Shown here: in pieces, positions 30,115 to 37,414 of the stretch | Numbering within the stretch: position 1 is the stretch's first letter | Layout of the letters: every line of letters begins with the position of its first letter | NCBI RefSeq assembly: GCF_001467615.1 | Contig: NZ_LNYA01000003.1 | Location: 293,605-357,604, forward strand | Source of the DNA: Legionella erythra | Lineage (GTDB): Bacteria > Pseudomonadota > Gammaproteobacteria > Legionellales > Legionellaceae | Direction of reading: 5' to 3' | DNA: 64,000 nucleotides | Position numbers and translations under genes: made by a program | The notes under the pieces: model-generated | What the model was told of the DNA's origin: nothing | Seen by the model: the letters and a program-made list of their open reading frames with translations, nothing else | The model's database searches: none

Positions 30115-30516
30115 TTATTGCTTCGCATAGGTTTTGGCGCGGACGCAGTACCCGTGTTCGATACTCGTTTTATTCAGGTAAGTCCAGGTAGAAGCCATGG
30201 AGCCATCCTGTTTAACTTCAGCCGCCACGACACCGGTTTCCGCCGCTTTTTTAGGGTTGATGAATACCAGCGTCAGCTGTCTTTTTTCCGGGAAATAAAT
30301 GCCCGTACCCAGATAAGACGAGCCATCGTCGCACAGGGACTTGATGCGGTAAGTTTCTCCTGTTTTTTCAATGGACATATTGCACTTGAAATCGGCGTGG
30401 GTATCGATTTCCTTGCCGCCGCATTCATAACGGCCTTCGAGCTTAACCGGCTCAGTTTCTGCATAGGCGCCATGAACGGCTGTGGCAAAAAGCATCGCAA
30501 CAAGTGGTTTCAGCAT
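30115..30516 (-). CDS. Secreted hypothetical protein (133 aa)
   Basis: I do not recognise this protein. It has a Sec signal peptide (LVAMLFATAVHGAYA, cleavage before ETEPV) and a mature domain of about 113 residues rich in beta strands: KLEGRYECGGKEID, FKCNMSIEKTGETYRIKSLCDDGSSYLGTGIY, and QDGSMASTWTYL. The four Cys could form two disulfides. The strand pattern resembles small lipocalin-like periplasmic proteins. It lies between katG and umuC on the same strand but with its own leader, and no function should be assumed. Confidence 0.7.
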   Translation of the reverse strand: MLKPLVAMLFATAVHGAYAETEPVKLEGRYECGGKEIDTHADFKCNMSIEKTGETYRIKSLCDDGSSYLGTGIYFPEKRQLTLVFINPKKAAETGVVAAEVKQDGSMASTWTYLNKTSIEHGYCVRAKTYAKQ

Positions 30517-30577
30517 GTTTTTTCTCTGTATTGAGTAAACTATGATTTTTACGCTTTGTCCTGAATGCCGTCAACCG

Positions 30578-31831
30578 CTATTTGACAACAGGTAGATCAG
30601 ACCATCGCGTCGTGTAGCAGGGAGAACGCATGGCTGCTCGCATGGCCCAAGGTTTGGCATGCCCCTCAGCGCCAAGACGAATCATCTGGCGGCCGTACCG
30701 TTGATTAATCGCATCGTAAACAGCGAGAAACCGCTTGGTTTGCTGCTGCTGATGCGGCGTCGATGTGTTAAACAGATCAAGTTGCTGCTCATTTAGGCGT
30801 TGTAAATCACCCAAATGAACACCGACTTTATTGTATTGAAACCCCGCACGGTAAATCCGGTTCAGACACCACTTTGCCCATCGTGTTAATTCCCGCAAAT
30901 CATCTGTAGGCTGAGGCAAACAGACACCCATGGACGGCGCATACTGCGGCAGATCGGCCCGGAATGGGTTGGTACGTATAAAAATCCCCAGATAGCCGGC
31001 CAGAGCATGCTGCTGGCGTAATTTTTCATAAGCCCGCGCACAATGCGCACTCAGCGCCTGCGCTAAAATATCCTGCTCACTTTGCATGCACCCAAACGAT
31101 CGGGACGATAAAATGCTTTTTCGTTCCTCCCTCTCTTCAAAACCAATGCAGGGAATACCACGCAACTCAAGGGCAGTACGCTGCAAAACCACATTAAAAC
31201 GGGCTTTGAGTGACTGCAAGGGCAAGGCGGCTAAATCACTGGCCCAATGAATGCCTTGTTGCTTAAGCGCCTTATGCCATTTTCGGCCGATTCCCCAGAC
31301 TTCTCCCACGTCTATCTGTGAAAGCCAGCGGCTTTGGCCAAGCCAATTAAAAACCGGCACGTTTAGGCGGCGTTTAGCGACATAATTGGCCAGCTTAGCC
31401 AGTGTTTTAGTCTGACCAAGGCCGATAGAAACAGGGATACCGGTGTATTGCAGAATTTTTTTCTGCAAGGCTCGGCAGAACGGTTCCTGATCCGCCAAAG
31501 GCAAGGTTTTTAAATCCAGAAAGGCTTCATCAATAGAATAAACCGCCACGTCCTGCCAATTGTCCTCGATGATGGACATCACGCGCCGCGACATATCGCC
31601 ATAAAGACTAAAGTTGGATGAAAACACATGGACGCCGTGCTGCCGGCATAAGCCCTGAATCTGAAAATAAGGCACCCCCATGGGAATACCCAATGCTTTG
31701 GCCTCATTGGAGCGGGCAATCACACAGCCGTCATTGTTCGACAGAATAACCACCGGCTTGTCAAGCAGGTACGGCTTAAAGACCCGCTCGCAGGAGGCGT
31801 AAAAATTATTACAGTCCACCAGGGCATACAT
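30578..31831 (-). CDS. umuC: UmuC-type translesion DNA polymerase subunit
   Basis: This 417-aa Y-family polymerase starts MYALVDCNNFYASCERVF and has VVILSNNDGCVIARSNEAKALGI and VYSIDEAFLD, the catalytic acidic motifs. A helix-hairpin-helix region (VGEVWGIGRKW) and the little-finger domain follow. With cleaved UmuD it would form polymerase V for error-prone bypass. It overlaps umuD by one base. I use the internal ATG because the conserved N-terminus begins there; the longer frame only extends into umuD. Confidence 0.93.
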   Translation of the reverse strand: MYALVDCNNFYASCERVFKPYLLDKPVVILSNNDGCVIARSNEAKALGIPMGVPYFQIQGLCRQHGVHVFSSNFSLYGDMSRRVMSIIEDNWQDVAVYSIDEAFLDLKTLPLADQEPFCRALQKKILQYTGIPVSIGLGQTKTLAKLANYVAKRRLNVPVFNWLGQSRWLSQIDVGEVWGIGRKWHKALKQQGIHWASDLAALPLQSLKARFNVVLQRTALELRGIPCIGFEEREERKSILSSRSFGCMQSEQDILAQALSAHCARAYEKLRQQHALAGYLGIFIRTNPFRADLPQYAPSMGVCLPQPTDDLRELTRWAKWCLNRIYRAGFQYNKVGVHLGDLQRLNEQQLDLFNTSTPHQQQQTKRFLAVYDAINQRYGRQMIRLGAEGHAKPWAMRAAMRSPCYTTRWSDLPVVK

Positions 31832-32355
31832 CAGAGCACCGCATGGATAACATGGGTTACCACGCCCCAAATCACGACGTCCTGATCGCTCGTTAAATCA
31901 ATGGCGGCAAATTCGGGGTTTTCCGCCAGCAGCCGGGTTTTACCCTGCTGCCGCGATAAACGCTTGACCGTTAACTCACCGTTGACTGCAGCAATCACCA
32001 CATGGCCATGCATCGCTTCGATGCTGCGGTCAACCACCAGCATGTCACCGGAATGAATGCCAGCATTGATCATGGACTCACCCGACGCCCTGACAAAAAA
32101 CGTTGCCGCCGGATGCTTAATCAGATGCTCATTCAAATCGAGGTATTGTTCGATGAAGTCATCCGCTGGCGAAGGAAACCCGGCTTTAACCGAACTGGCA
32201 TACAACGGCATGCGAGCCGCCTCGCGGTTTGTCTTAAGATACTGCATGACGTCTGCAACGCGCGACACCGGGATACGCACCGATTTGGTCGCCTCGCCAA
32301 ACTTCCCCTGCCCCCGCGGACGTCCGGCCCCGGCCCGTGCACCACCATGCGCCAT
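31831..32355 (-). CDS. umuD: UmuD-like S24 self-cleaving protein with AT-hook-like N-terminus
   Basis: This 174-aa S24 peptidase has the predicted cleavage site VKAGFPSP (A58-G59), nucleophile S94 in RASGESM, and general base K131 in LTVKRLS. It is longer at the N-terminus than E. coli UmuD (139 aa). The extra part starts GGARAGAGRPRGQGK, an AT-hook-like GRP core, followed by SVRIPVSRVADVMQYL, which could bind DNA. It may therefore be a LexA-like/UmuD hybrid regulator. The ATG at 32355 is preferred over the GTG two codons earlier because AAGGGG lies 6 nt before it. Confidence 0.88.
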   Translation of the reverse strand: MAHGGARAGAGRPRGQGKFGEATKSVRIPVSRVADVMQYLKTNREAARMPLYASSVKAGFPSPADDFIEQYLDLNEHLIKHPAATFFVRASGESMINAGIHSGDMLVVDRSIEAMHGHVVIAAVNGELTVKRLSRQQGKTRLLAENPEFAAIDLTSDQDVVIWGVVTHVIHAVL

Positions 32356-32363
32356 AAGCACCC

Positions 32364-32413
32364 CTTGAATTTTGATTCATTATTCAAGTCTACAGCGGCA
32401 ACCCGCGGCTGTA
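32364..32413 (-). promoter_or_regulatory. Two inverted repeats upstream of umuDC (candidate operators)
   Basis: CTTGAAT-N11-ATTCAAG (32364-32388) directly precedes the umuD ribosome-binding site, and TACAGC-N11-GCTGTA (32391-32413) lies just beyond it. The TACAG/CTGTA half-sites recall LexA boxes, but the 11-nt spacing is not canonical. They sit between divergent umuD and the small peptide gene, so could govern either. Confidence 0.4.
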
Positions 32414-32435
32414 AAGGACAACGGCAATTCTGGGC

Positions 32436-32441
32436 TATAAT
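32436..32441 (+). promoter_or_regulatory. Consensus -10 (TATAAT) for the 32477 peptide gene
   Basis: A perfect TATAAT is placed 36 nt before the start codon, followed by AGGAG 9-10 nt before the ATG. No good -35 hexamer is visible at 17 nt. Confidence 0.45.
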
Positions 32442-32476
32442 TTGGAATGAACTGGTATTGGCAGGAGTTCATCCGT

Positions 32477-32632
32477 ATGTCCCGAAAATTACACAAACCC
32501 GGCAAGCACATCCGCAAAGAAAATAAAAAAATCCTTCACCATAATTTACGCAACGCATCAGGGGGCGCTAACCTTATCGATTTCAAACCGGGCACCAAGC
32601 CCTTCCCAGCTACGGCACCGAGTAAAAACTGA
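32477..32632 (+). CDS. Candidate double-glycine-leader peptide precursor (51 aa)
   Basis: This small protein has a Lys/Arg/His-rich leader MSRKLHKPGKHIRKENKK followed by ILHHNLRNASGG. The hydrophobic residues at -12, -7 and -4 and Gly at -2/-1 match the consensus cut by C39 peptidases (compare LTPDELSKVSGG in the gene at 40133). Cleavage would release a 21-aa peptide beginning ANLIDFKPG and ending ATAPSKN, with three Pro and three Lys. The gene has its own consensus -10 and AGGAG site. It lies 1.36 kb upstream of, and on the same strand as, the NHLM-type export operon, separated by the opposite-strand effector gene. Function is inferred; it could be an unrelated basic peptide. Confidence 0.5.
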   Translation: MSRKLHKPGKHIRKENKKILHHNLRNASGGANLIDFKPGTKPFPATAPSKN

Positions 32633-32717
32633 CTGCATCAAGAGGCAGGGCAAACACAAATCGATTATAGGCTAAAGCCCTCTTCGCTCCTGAACGTTGA
32701 CCAGCGTGGGGACGCTT

Positions 32718-32771
32718 CCTGCATCAAGGCCAGGCGCAGCGTGCCCGCAGGACTTAGCCTTGACGCAGGCT
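32718..32771. repeat. Large inverted repeat at the end of the AT-rich effector gene
   Basis: CCTGCATCAAGGC (32718-32730) pairs with GCCTTGACGCAGG (32757-32769) with one G-U. It lies 5 bases beyond the stop of the leftward effector gene and could act as its terminator. A third related copy is at 33751. Confidence 0.6.
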
Positions 32772-32775
32772 CCCC

Positions 32776-33681
32776 CTAGAAAAACTTTGGCTCGTGTGAT
32801 GAAGTTTCATTAACCTCAGAAAAAGTTTTTCCTTGCCCCGTTAGAACGTCGCTGTCTGTTGCCTTGATTTCATTCTTTTTTTCGTCATCCTGTCCGCAGC
32901 TCTTACCTGAGTTATGTCCCTTGCTCGAAATCAGAGAGCCAAGAGAACTGTTCATTACAGGAATGATTTCATTTTCGCCTTTTAAAAGAGTTTCTGATTT
33001 TAGGTCAAGACACTTGTCGCTGGTTATTGATGAAGTGATTTCTTCTGTCGTAGTGACTCCTTTGCCAATCAAATCTGCCATCATCAAAACGGCACCCGAA
33101 GCGTGAAAGCCACAACTTACTCCGTCAAAAAATGGCTGAGTAGCCAGTCTGTGTACAATGACGTCCTTACCCAGAAAAGAGGATTTTATTTCTTTTCCGA
33201 TTCCAAAAGCCCATAAACCCAATGCCTTGAATGGTGCTTTAATGAATCCCCTGGCTTTTTCAAAAAAAGATGGTGATTCTGATGAGTTAAAAAATTGATT
33301 TGGAGCACTTATTTTGGAATCAAACATGCTTATTTTTCCATGAGCACCTTTCTCCTTGAAGAGAGCTATATAATGACGCTCTCCAGTTCCTTTGCCTAAC
33401 AAAGAGCAACCTATACCAAAATGTCCATTTCCCACTTGATTTTCTATTGATCGAATTGTTGCCTCGTATGATGGCTCTACGGCATCCCCTGCTCCTTCGT
33501 TCACGGCAAGTGGGCTGGCAATAATCACAAAATTTTTATCTTTATTATAGAAATAAGTGACATTCATCTCGATAAAAGAAACTGGAACAAGAACGTCTTT
33601 TTTTTCCCATTCACTATTTCCTGTGAGGTGTTTCTCTGTTATTGAATTCATGTCGTTTGAATAAAGCATTTGTCTTGGCAT
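32776..33681 (-). CDS. Candidate effector with CE-clan-like cysteine protease core
   Basis: This 301-aa protein is unlike its neighbours in being visibly AT-rich. Residues about 80-200 read GERHYIALF (H103), ISMFDSKIS (D121), and TQPFFDGVSCGFH (Q182, C190). The His - Asp - Gln - Cys-Gly order is that of clan CE peptidases (Ulp1, SseL/ElaD deubiquitinases, YopJ acetyltransferases). The same core, with the same Gln-Cys spacing of 8, occurs in the gene at 62210, so the two are paralogous. There is no signal peptide, and the C-terminal 100 residues are Ser/Glu/Lys-rich. A PmrA-like box lies upstream. Substrate and activity are unknown; protease, deubiquitinase or acyltransferase are all possible. 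Confidence 0.65.
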   Translation of the reverse strand: MPRQMLYSNDMNSITEKHLTGNSEWEKKDVLVPVSFIEMNVTYFYNKDKNFVIIASPLAVNEGAGDAVEPSYEATIRSIENQVGNGHFGIGCSLLGKGTGERHYIALFKEKGAHGKISMFDSKISAPNQFFNSSESPSFFEKARGFIKAPFKALGLWAFGIGKEIKSSFLGKDVIVHRLATQPFFDGVSCGFHASGAVLMMADLIGKGVTTTEEITSSITSDKCLDLKSETLLKGENEIIPVMNSSLGSLISSKGHNSGKSCGQDDEKKNEIKATDSDVLTGQGKTFSEVNETSSHEPKFF

Positions 33682-33714
33682 TTATAAGGCCTTAAATTTC
33701 TATTTATTTTATGA

Positions 33715-33747
33715 ATTATATAAAAACTTACTTAAAGATTTCTTAAG
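33715..33747 (-). promoter_or_regulatory. PmrA-box-like operator and -10 of the 32776 gene
   Basis: On the minus strand CTTAAGAAA-TC-TTTAAGTAA (33747-33728) has TTAA cores 11 nt apart. It is followed after 7 nt by a perfect TATAAT (33720-33715), 33 nt before the start codon. Confidence 0.55.
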
Positions 33748-33989
33748 CGAAGCCTGCGTCATGGCCACGCAGCGACTCACGTCACCCAAGGGGATGGGGT
33801 TAAGCAATTCACATGGCGGCGAATGGATTGCCCAGAGAGGGAACGGCAAAGGGATGATGTGTTTTACCTACGTGCTGTGCCTTATGCACAGCATCCATTA
33901 AATGCGTTTGTCCTGACAACAGGGTATTCGATTCGAAATCATGGTCTATCCGGGATATACTAAAAAAGGGGCCATGATTCAGGACAGAT
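33748..33989 (+). promoter_or_regulatory. Leader region of the peptide export operon
   Basis: The region between the effector promoter and hlyD holds several signals. AGCCTGCGTCATGGCC (33751-33766) is an inverted copy of the repeat at 32757. A hairpin TGCTGTGC/GCACAGCA lies at 33873-33893, and a palindrome TTGTC-CT-GACAA at 33908-33919. A -10-like TATACT is at 33956-33961, and AGGA precedes the hlyD ATG. A 46-codon ORF at 33761-33901 contains HGGEW but has no convincing RBS or leader. Confidence 0.4.
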
Positions 33990-35237
33990 ATGGAAAAACT
34001 GTTTCGTGAAAAAAGTTTAAAACGGTTAAACAATCCGGAAAAACTGGATACGCTCTTTCGTATCGTCCCGCCTTTAAACTGGCTTATTCTTGCCACCCTG
34101 GTTATGCTGCTTGGCATGATTGCCGCCTGGTCCGTGTTTGGCAGTATCGACACGCGGGTGTCCGGGAATGGCATCCTTATCAGCGGCGGCCAGAAAATTT
34201 ATGATGCCATCGCTGAAGACTCCGGACGTTTATTGACCGTGGAAGTCCAGGTTGGCGATATAGTCAAGACAGGGCAGCGATTGGCCACCCTGAAACTGCC
34301 GCTCTTGCTGCTGGATATCGAAAACAGGCAGCAAATTGTCCTTTCGCTGCGAAAACAGGTCCGTGATTTACAGCGTTTCATCGATAAGGATTTTAAACTG
34401 GAACAACAAAACAATGAAACGCTGCGAAAAAACTGGGCCAAGGATTTAGACAATGCCAACCTTCACCTGCAGTTTCTGAAAAAAGCACTGGAGGAGCGGG
34501 AAAAACTGGTGGATAAAGTCATTTCACGTCAGGAGTTGGCGGAATTGAAAAGCAATTATTTTAAGGAATTACAGCTACGCGACGAAATCAGCAAAAAAAT
34601 CGCTGATAACATCATTGAATTTAAACGGCGCGTTGAGGCCAATCAGCAACGGCTGACTGAACTTAAAAACCGACTCCAACAGGCCGAACAGGATGTCGCT
34701 TTTCTAATGAAAAAATTAAAAGTCCACAGCATCATTGTAAGCCCCGTCGATGGAGAGATCATTAATATCGTTGGCAAACCCGGTGAAATTGTGCAACCGG
34801 GCAGCAAAATCATGGACATTGAACCCTATGCCGAAACCGTGGATGCGGTCATTTATGTGCCGGCTGGCATGGGTAAAGTCATTTTGCGCGGCATGTCAGC
34901 CCAGGTGGTACCCAGCACCGTCAAAAAGCAGGAATACGGCAGCATCGTCGGCGTGGTTGAGGATGTGGCTGGCTTTCCCAGCAGTCAAAGCAGCATGATG
35001 GCGGTACTGGCCAACGAAAAACTGGTGGAGGATTTCAGTCAAAGCGGGCCACAGTTGTATGTGCGGGTACGCCTGATGAAAGCCGATACACCCAGTCATT
35101 ATCAGTGGACAACATCCAAAGGGCCCAACATGGTCATCACGAATGGTACCCTGTGCACCGCTGACATCATTACCAAATCCCAGCCGCCAATTACCCTGGT
35201 TATTCCAGCCATTAAAGCATTTTTGGGGATAGATTAA
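33990..35237 (+). CDS. HlyD-family adaptor of an NHLM-type peptide exporter
   Basis: This 415-aa membrane-fusion protein has a cytoplasmic N-terminus, one membrane helix (about residues 32-55), a lipoyl-like half (SGNGILISGGQKIYDAIAEDSGRLL), and a long coiled-coil hairpin (about 105-245). The second lipoyl half is IIVSPVDGEIINIVGKPGEIVQPGSKIMDIEP, followed by a C-terminal beta-barrel domain. The layout matches the adaptor of NHLM/NHLP bacteriocin export systems (TIGR03794 type). It is followed after 5 nt by the C39-peptidase transporter, so the two work together to carry peptide across the envelope. Confidence 0.88.
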   Translation: MEKLFREKSLKRLNNPEKLDTLFRIVPPLNWLILATLVMLLGMIAAWSVFGSIDTRVSGNGILISGGQKIYDAIAEDSGRLLTVEVQVGDIVKTGQRLATLKLPLLLLDIENRQQIVLSLRKQVRDLQRFIDKDFKLEQQNNETLRKNWAKDLDNANLHLQFLKKALEEREKLVDKVISRQELAELKSNYFKELQLRDEISKKIADNIIEFKRRVEANQQRLTELKNRLQQAEQDVAFLMKKLKVHSIIVSPVDGEIINIVGKPGEIVQPGSKIMDIEPYAETVDAVIYVPAGMGKVILRGMSAQVVPSTVKKQEYGSIVGVVEDVAGFPSSQSSMMAVLANEKLVEDFSQSGPQLYVRVRLMKADTPSHYQWTTSKGPNMVITNGTLCTADIITKSQPPITLVIPAIKAFLGID

Positions 35238-35242
35238 CACGC

Positions 35243-37414
35243 ATGAACATTGGAAACGGGTTTAAACGGATACAAAAAACACCGACCATTTTACAAATGG
35301 AGGCCGTGGAGTGCGGGGCCGTTGCCTTAGCCATTGTTCTTGCCTATTATGATCGCTGGATTCCACTGGATGTCTTGCGCATGGATTGCGGGGTTTCCCG
35401 GGACGGCAGCCGTGCTGACAATATTTACCGTGCAGCTGTCCTGCATGGCCTTGACGTTGAAGCCTACAGCCTTGAACCTGCCGATATCCTCGAGTGCCGG
35501 CTGCCGGCTATTATTCATTGGGAATTCAATCATTTTGTGGTACTGGAAGGCGCCAGCAAGCACCATGTTTACATCAACGACCCCGCTTATGGAAGACGGA
35601 AACTAAGCGTTCAGGAATTTGATGAGGGGTTTACAGGTGTACTGCTTGAACTGACACCAACGCCTCAATTCGTTAAAGCGGGCCATAAACCTAAAATTTT
35701 CTCAAGCTTAATGGCTCGCCTGCGTCACTCCAAAGAAGCCGTTGGCTTTATTATCCTTGCAACCCTAAGCCTTGCCATACCCGGCATAGCCATAGCCGGG
35801 TTAAACAAAATTTTCATCGATGAGGTCCTCATCCAGCAGTTGAATCACTGGCAACGGCCGGTTTTGTTGGGCTTATTGATTGCAGGAGCTTTTAGCGCCC
35901 TGCTCACCTGGTATCAACGAACCATGCTAAGCCGCCTTGAAGTGAAAATGGCACTGGTGAATGGGGCTTCATTTTTCTGGCATTTAATTCGCCTGCCCAT
36001 GTCGTTTTTTAATCAACGCTACCTTGGTGACATTCTCAATCGCCTGCAATCCAGTGACTCCGTGGCCTCTTTAGTTTCTCAACAATTCGGAACCAACCTG
36101 GTGAGCCTTCTTTTGGCGTTAATTTACCTGGGTATCCTTTTTTTACTCAGCGTGCCGCTCACCTTGCTGGTATTACTGGCCACCGCGATCAACATCATCG
36201 CCCTGCTTGTTATTGCACAAAAGCGAAGCAGTGAGAGTCAACGGCAAACCAAAGCACAGAATAAACTGATGAGTACAGCCATCAGCGGCCTGCAGATGAT
36301 AGAAACCTATAAAGCCTCTGGCGCTGAACAGGATTTTTTTAAGAAATTCGCCGGCATGCATGCCAATTATTTAACTGCCGAACAACAATTGAGCTGGACG
36401 CGCGATTGTTTCGCAGCACTCCCCCTGGCGCTGGATTTGCTGACCAATGCCGGCATTCTCTGCTTTGGGGCCTGGTTGGCTATTGCAGGGCAACTGAGCA
36501 TTGGCACCGTGGTAGCCTTTCAGATTTTGTACCGCAGTTTCATCCAGCCGGTCAAAATGCTGGTGATGCTGGCCGGAACCATCCAGGATATTGCGGCGGA
36601 TTTATTCCATCTCGAGGACATCACCTCTCATCCCGTGGCCCGGCGTTACGAGCCGGCGTCTGAGAAATCCGCTGCCCCTCACGCCAAATTGAATGGTCAT
36701 GTGGTCTTTGAACAGGTCACCTTCGGTTACAGCCCGCTTGCCGAACCCCTGCTGCGGGATTTTTCTTTAGACATTCAACCGGGACGCCGTCTCGCGCTGG
36801 TGGGTAGTTCAGGAAGCGGTAAATCCACGATTGGGAAATTATTACTGGGCTTTTACGAACCCTGGTCAGGGCGTATCCTCATTGATGGTCAGGAATTGCA
36901 TCAGATCCCCAATGCCATTCGCGTTAACTCCATTGCCAGCGTCGATCAGGACATCAGCCTGTTTCATGCCACCTTAAAAGACAACTTAACCTTATGGGAT
37001 CCCACCGTTGATGATGAAGATATCCTCAACGCCTGCAAAGCCGTCTTCATGCATGACATGATTGCCGGCGAACGGGAAATGGGTTATGAAAGCATGATTA
37101 ATGAAGGCGGTTCCAATTTCAGCGGCGGTCAGCGCCAACGTCTGGAAATCGCCCGCGCCATGTTGCAAAAACCCAGCATTTTAATTCTCGATGAAGCGAC
37201 GTCGGCACTGGATGCGCAGATGGAAAAAGCCATCGATACTGCATTGCGCCGCTTAGGCTGCACCCTGCTGATTATTTCGCACCGCTTAAGCACCATACGG
37301 GATGCGGATGAGATCATTGTTCTTGAGCAGGGGCAGGTGATTGAACGAGGCAGTCATGACCAATTACTGGCGCTGAACGGCGCTTATTGCCGTCTATTGG
37401 CGAGCGAGGCATGA
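35243..37414 (+). CDS. C39 peptidase-containing ABC transporter (NHLM type)
   Basis: This 723-aa protein has three parts. The N-terminal C39 protease has Q18 and C24 in LQMEAVECGAVAL, H97 in WEFNHFVVLEG and D113 in INDPAYGRR, all catalytic residues intact. Six membrane helices follow (about 165-440). The ATPase has Walker A GSSGSGKST, signature FSGGQRQRLEIARA and Walker B ILILDEATSALD. Such proteins cleave leaders after Gly-Gly and export the rest. The three GG-leader peptides in this window are the natural substrates. Its stop overlaps the next gene (ATGA). Confidence 0.93.
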   Translation: MNIGNGFKRIQKTPTILQMEAVECGAVALAIVLAYYDRWIPLDVLRMDCGVSRDGSRADNIYRAAVLHGLDVEAYSLEPADILECRLPAIIHWEFNHFVVLEGASKHHVYINDPAYGRRKLSVQEFDEGFTGVLLELTPTPQFVKAGHKPKIFSSLMARLRHSKEAVGFIILATLSLAIPGIAIAGLNKIFIDEVLIQQLNHWQRPVLLGLLIAGAFSALLTWYQRTMLSRLEVKMALVNGASFFWHLIRLPMSFFNQRYLGDILNRLQSSDSVASLVSQQFGTNLVSLLLALIYLGILFLLSVPLTLLVLLATAINIIALLVIAQKRSSESQRQTKAQNKLMSTAISGLQMIETYKASGAEQDFFKKFAGMHANYLTAEQQLSWTRDCFAALPLALDLLTNAGILCFGAWLAIAGQLSIGTVVAFQILYRSFIQPVKMLVMLAGTIQDIAADLFHLEDITSHPVARRYEPASEKSAAPHAKLNGHVVFEQVTFGYSPLAEPLLRDFSLDIQPGRRLALVGSSGSGKSTIGKLLLGFYEPWSGRILIDGQELHQIPNAIRVNSIASVDQDISLFHATLKDNLTLWDPTVDDEDILNACKAVFMHDMIAGEREMGYESMINEGGSNFSGGQRQRLEIARAMLQKPSILILDEATSALDAQMEKAIDTALRRLGCTLLIISHRLSTIRDADEIIVLEQGQVIERGSHDQLLALNGAYCRLLASEA

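Noticed and set aside
33761..33901. 46-codon plus-strand ORF containing HGGEW, considered as a fourth GG-leader peptide
   Set aside because: The -12 and -4 positions do not fit the C39 consensus, there is no proper RBS, and it begins inside the repeat at 33751.
33925..33945. GATTCGAAATC considered as a tRNA T-loop
   Set aside because: No GGTTC context, acceptor stem or anticodon arm could be drawn around it; more likely part of the exporter promoter.
33809..34174. 121-codon frame on the minus strand overlapping the hlyD start
   Set aside because: It mirrors the hlyD N-terminus in antisense, has no RBS, and the clear HlyD frame with an AGGA site occupies the other strand.
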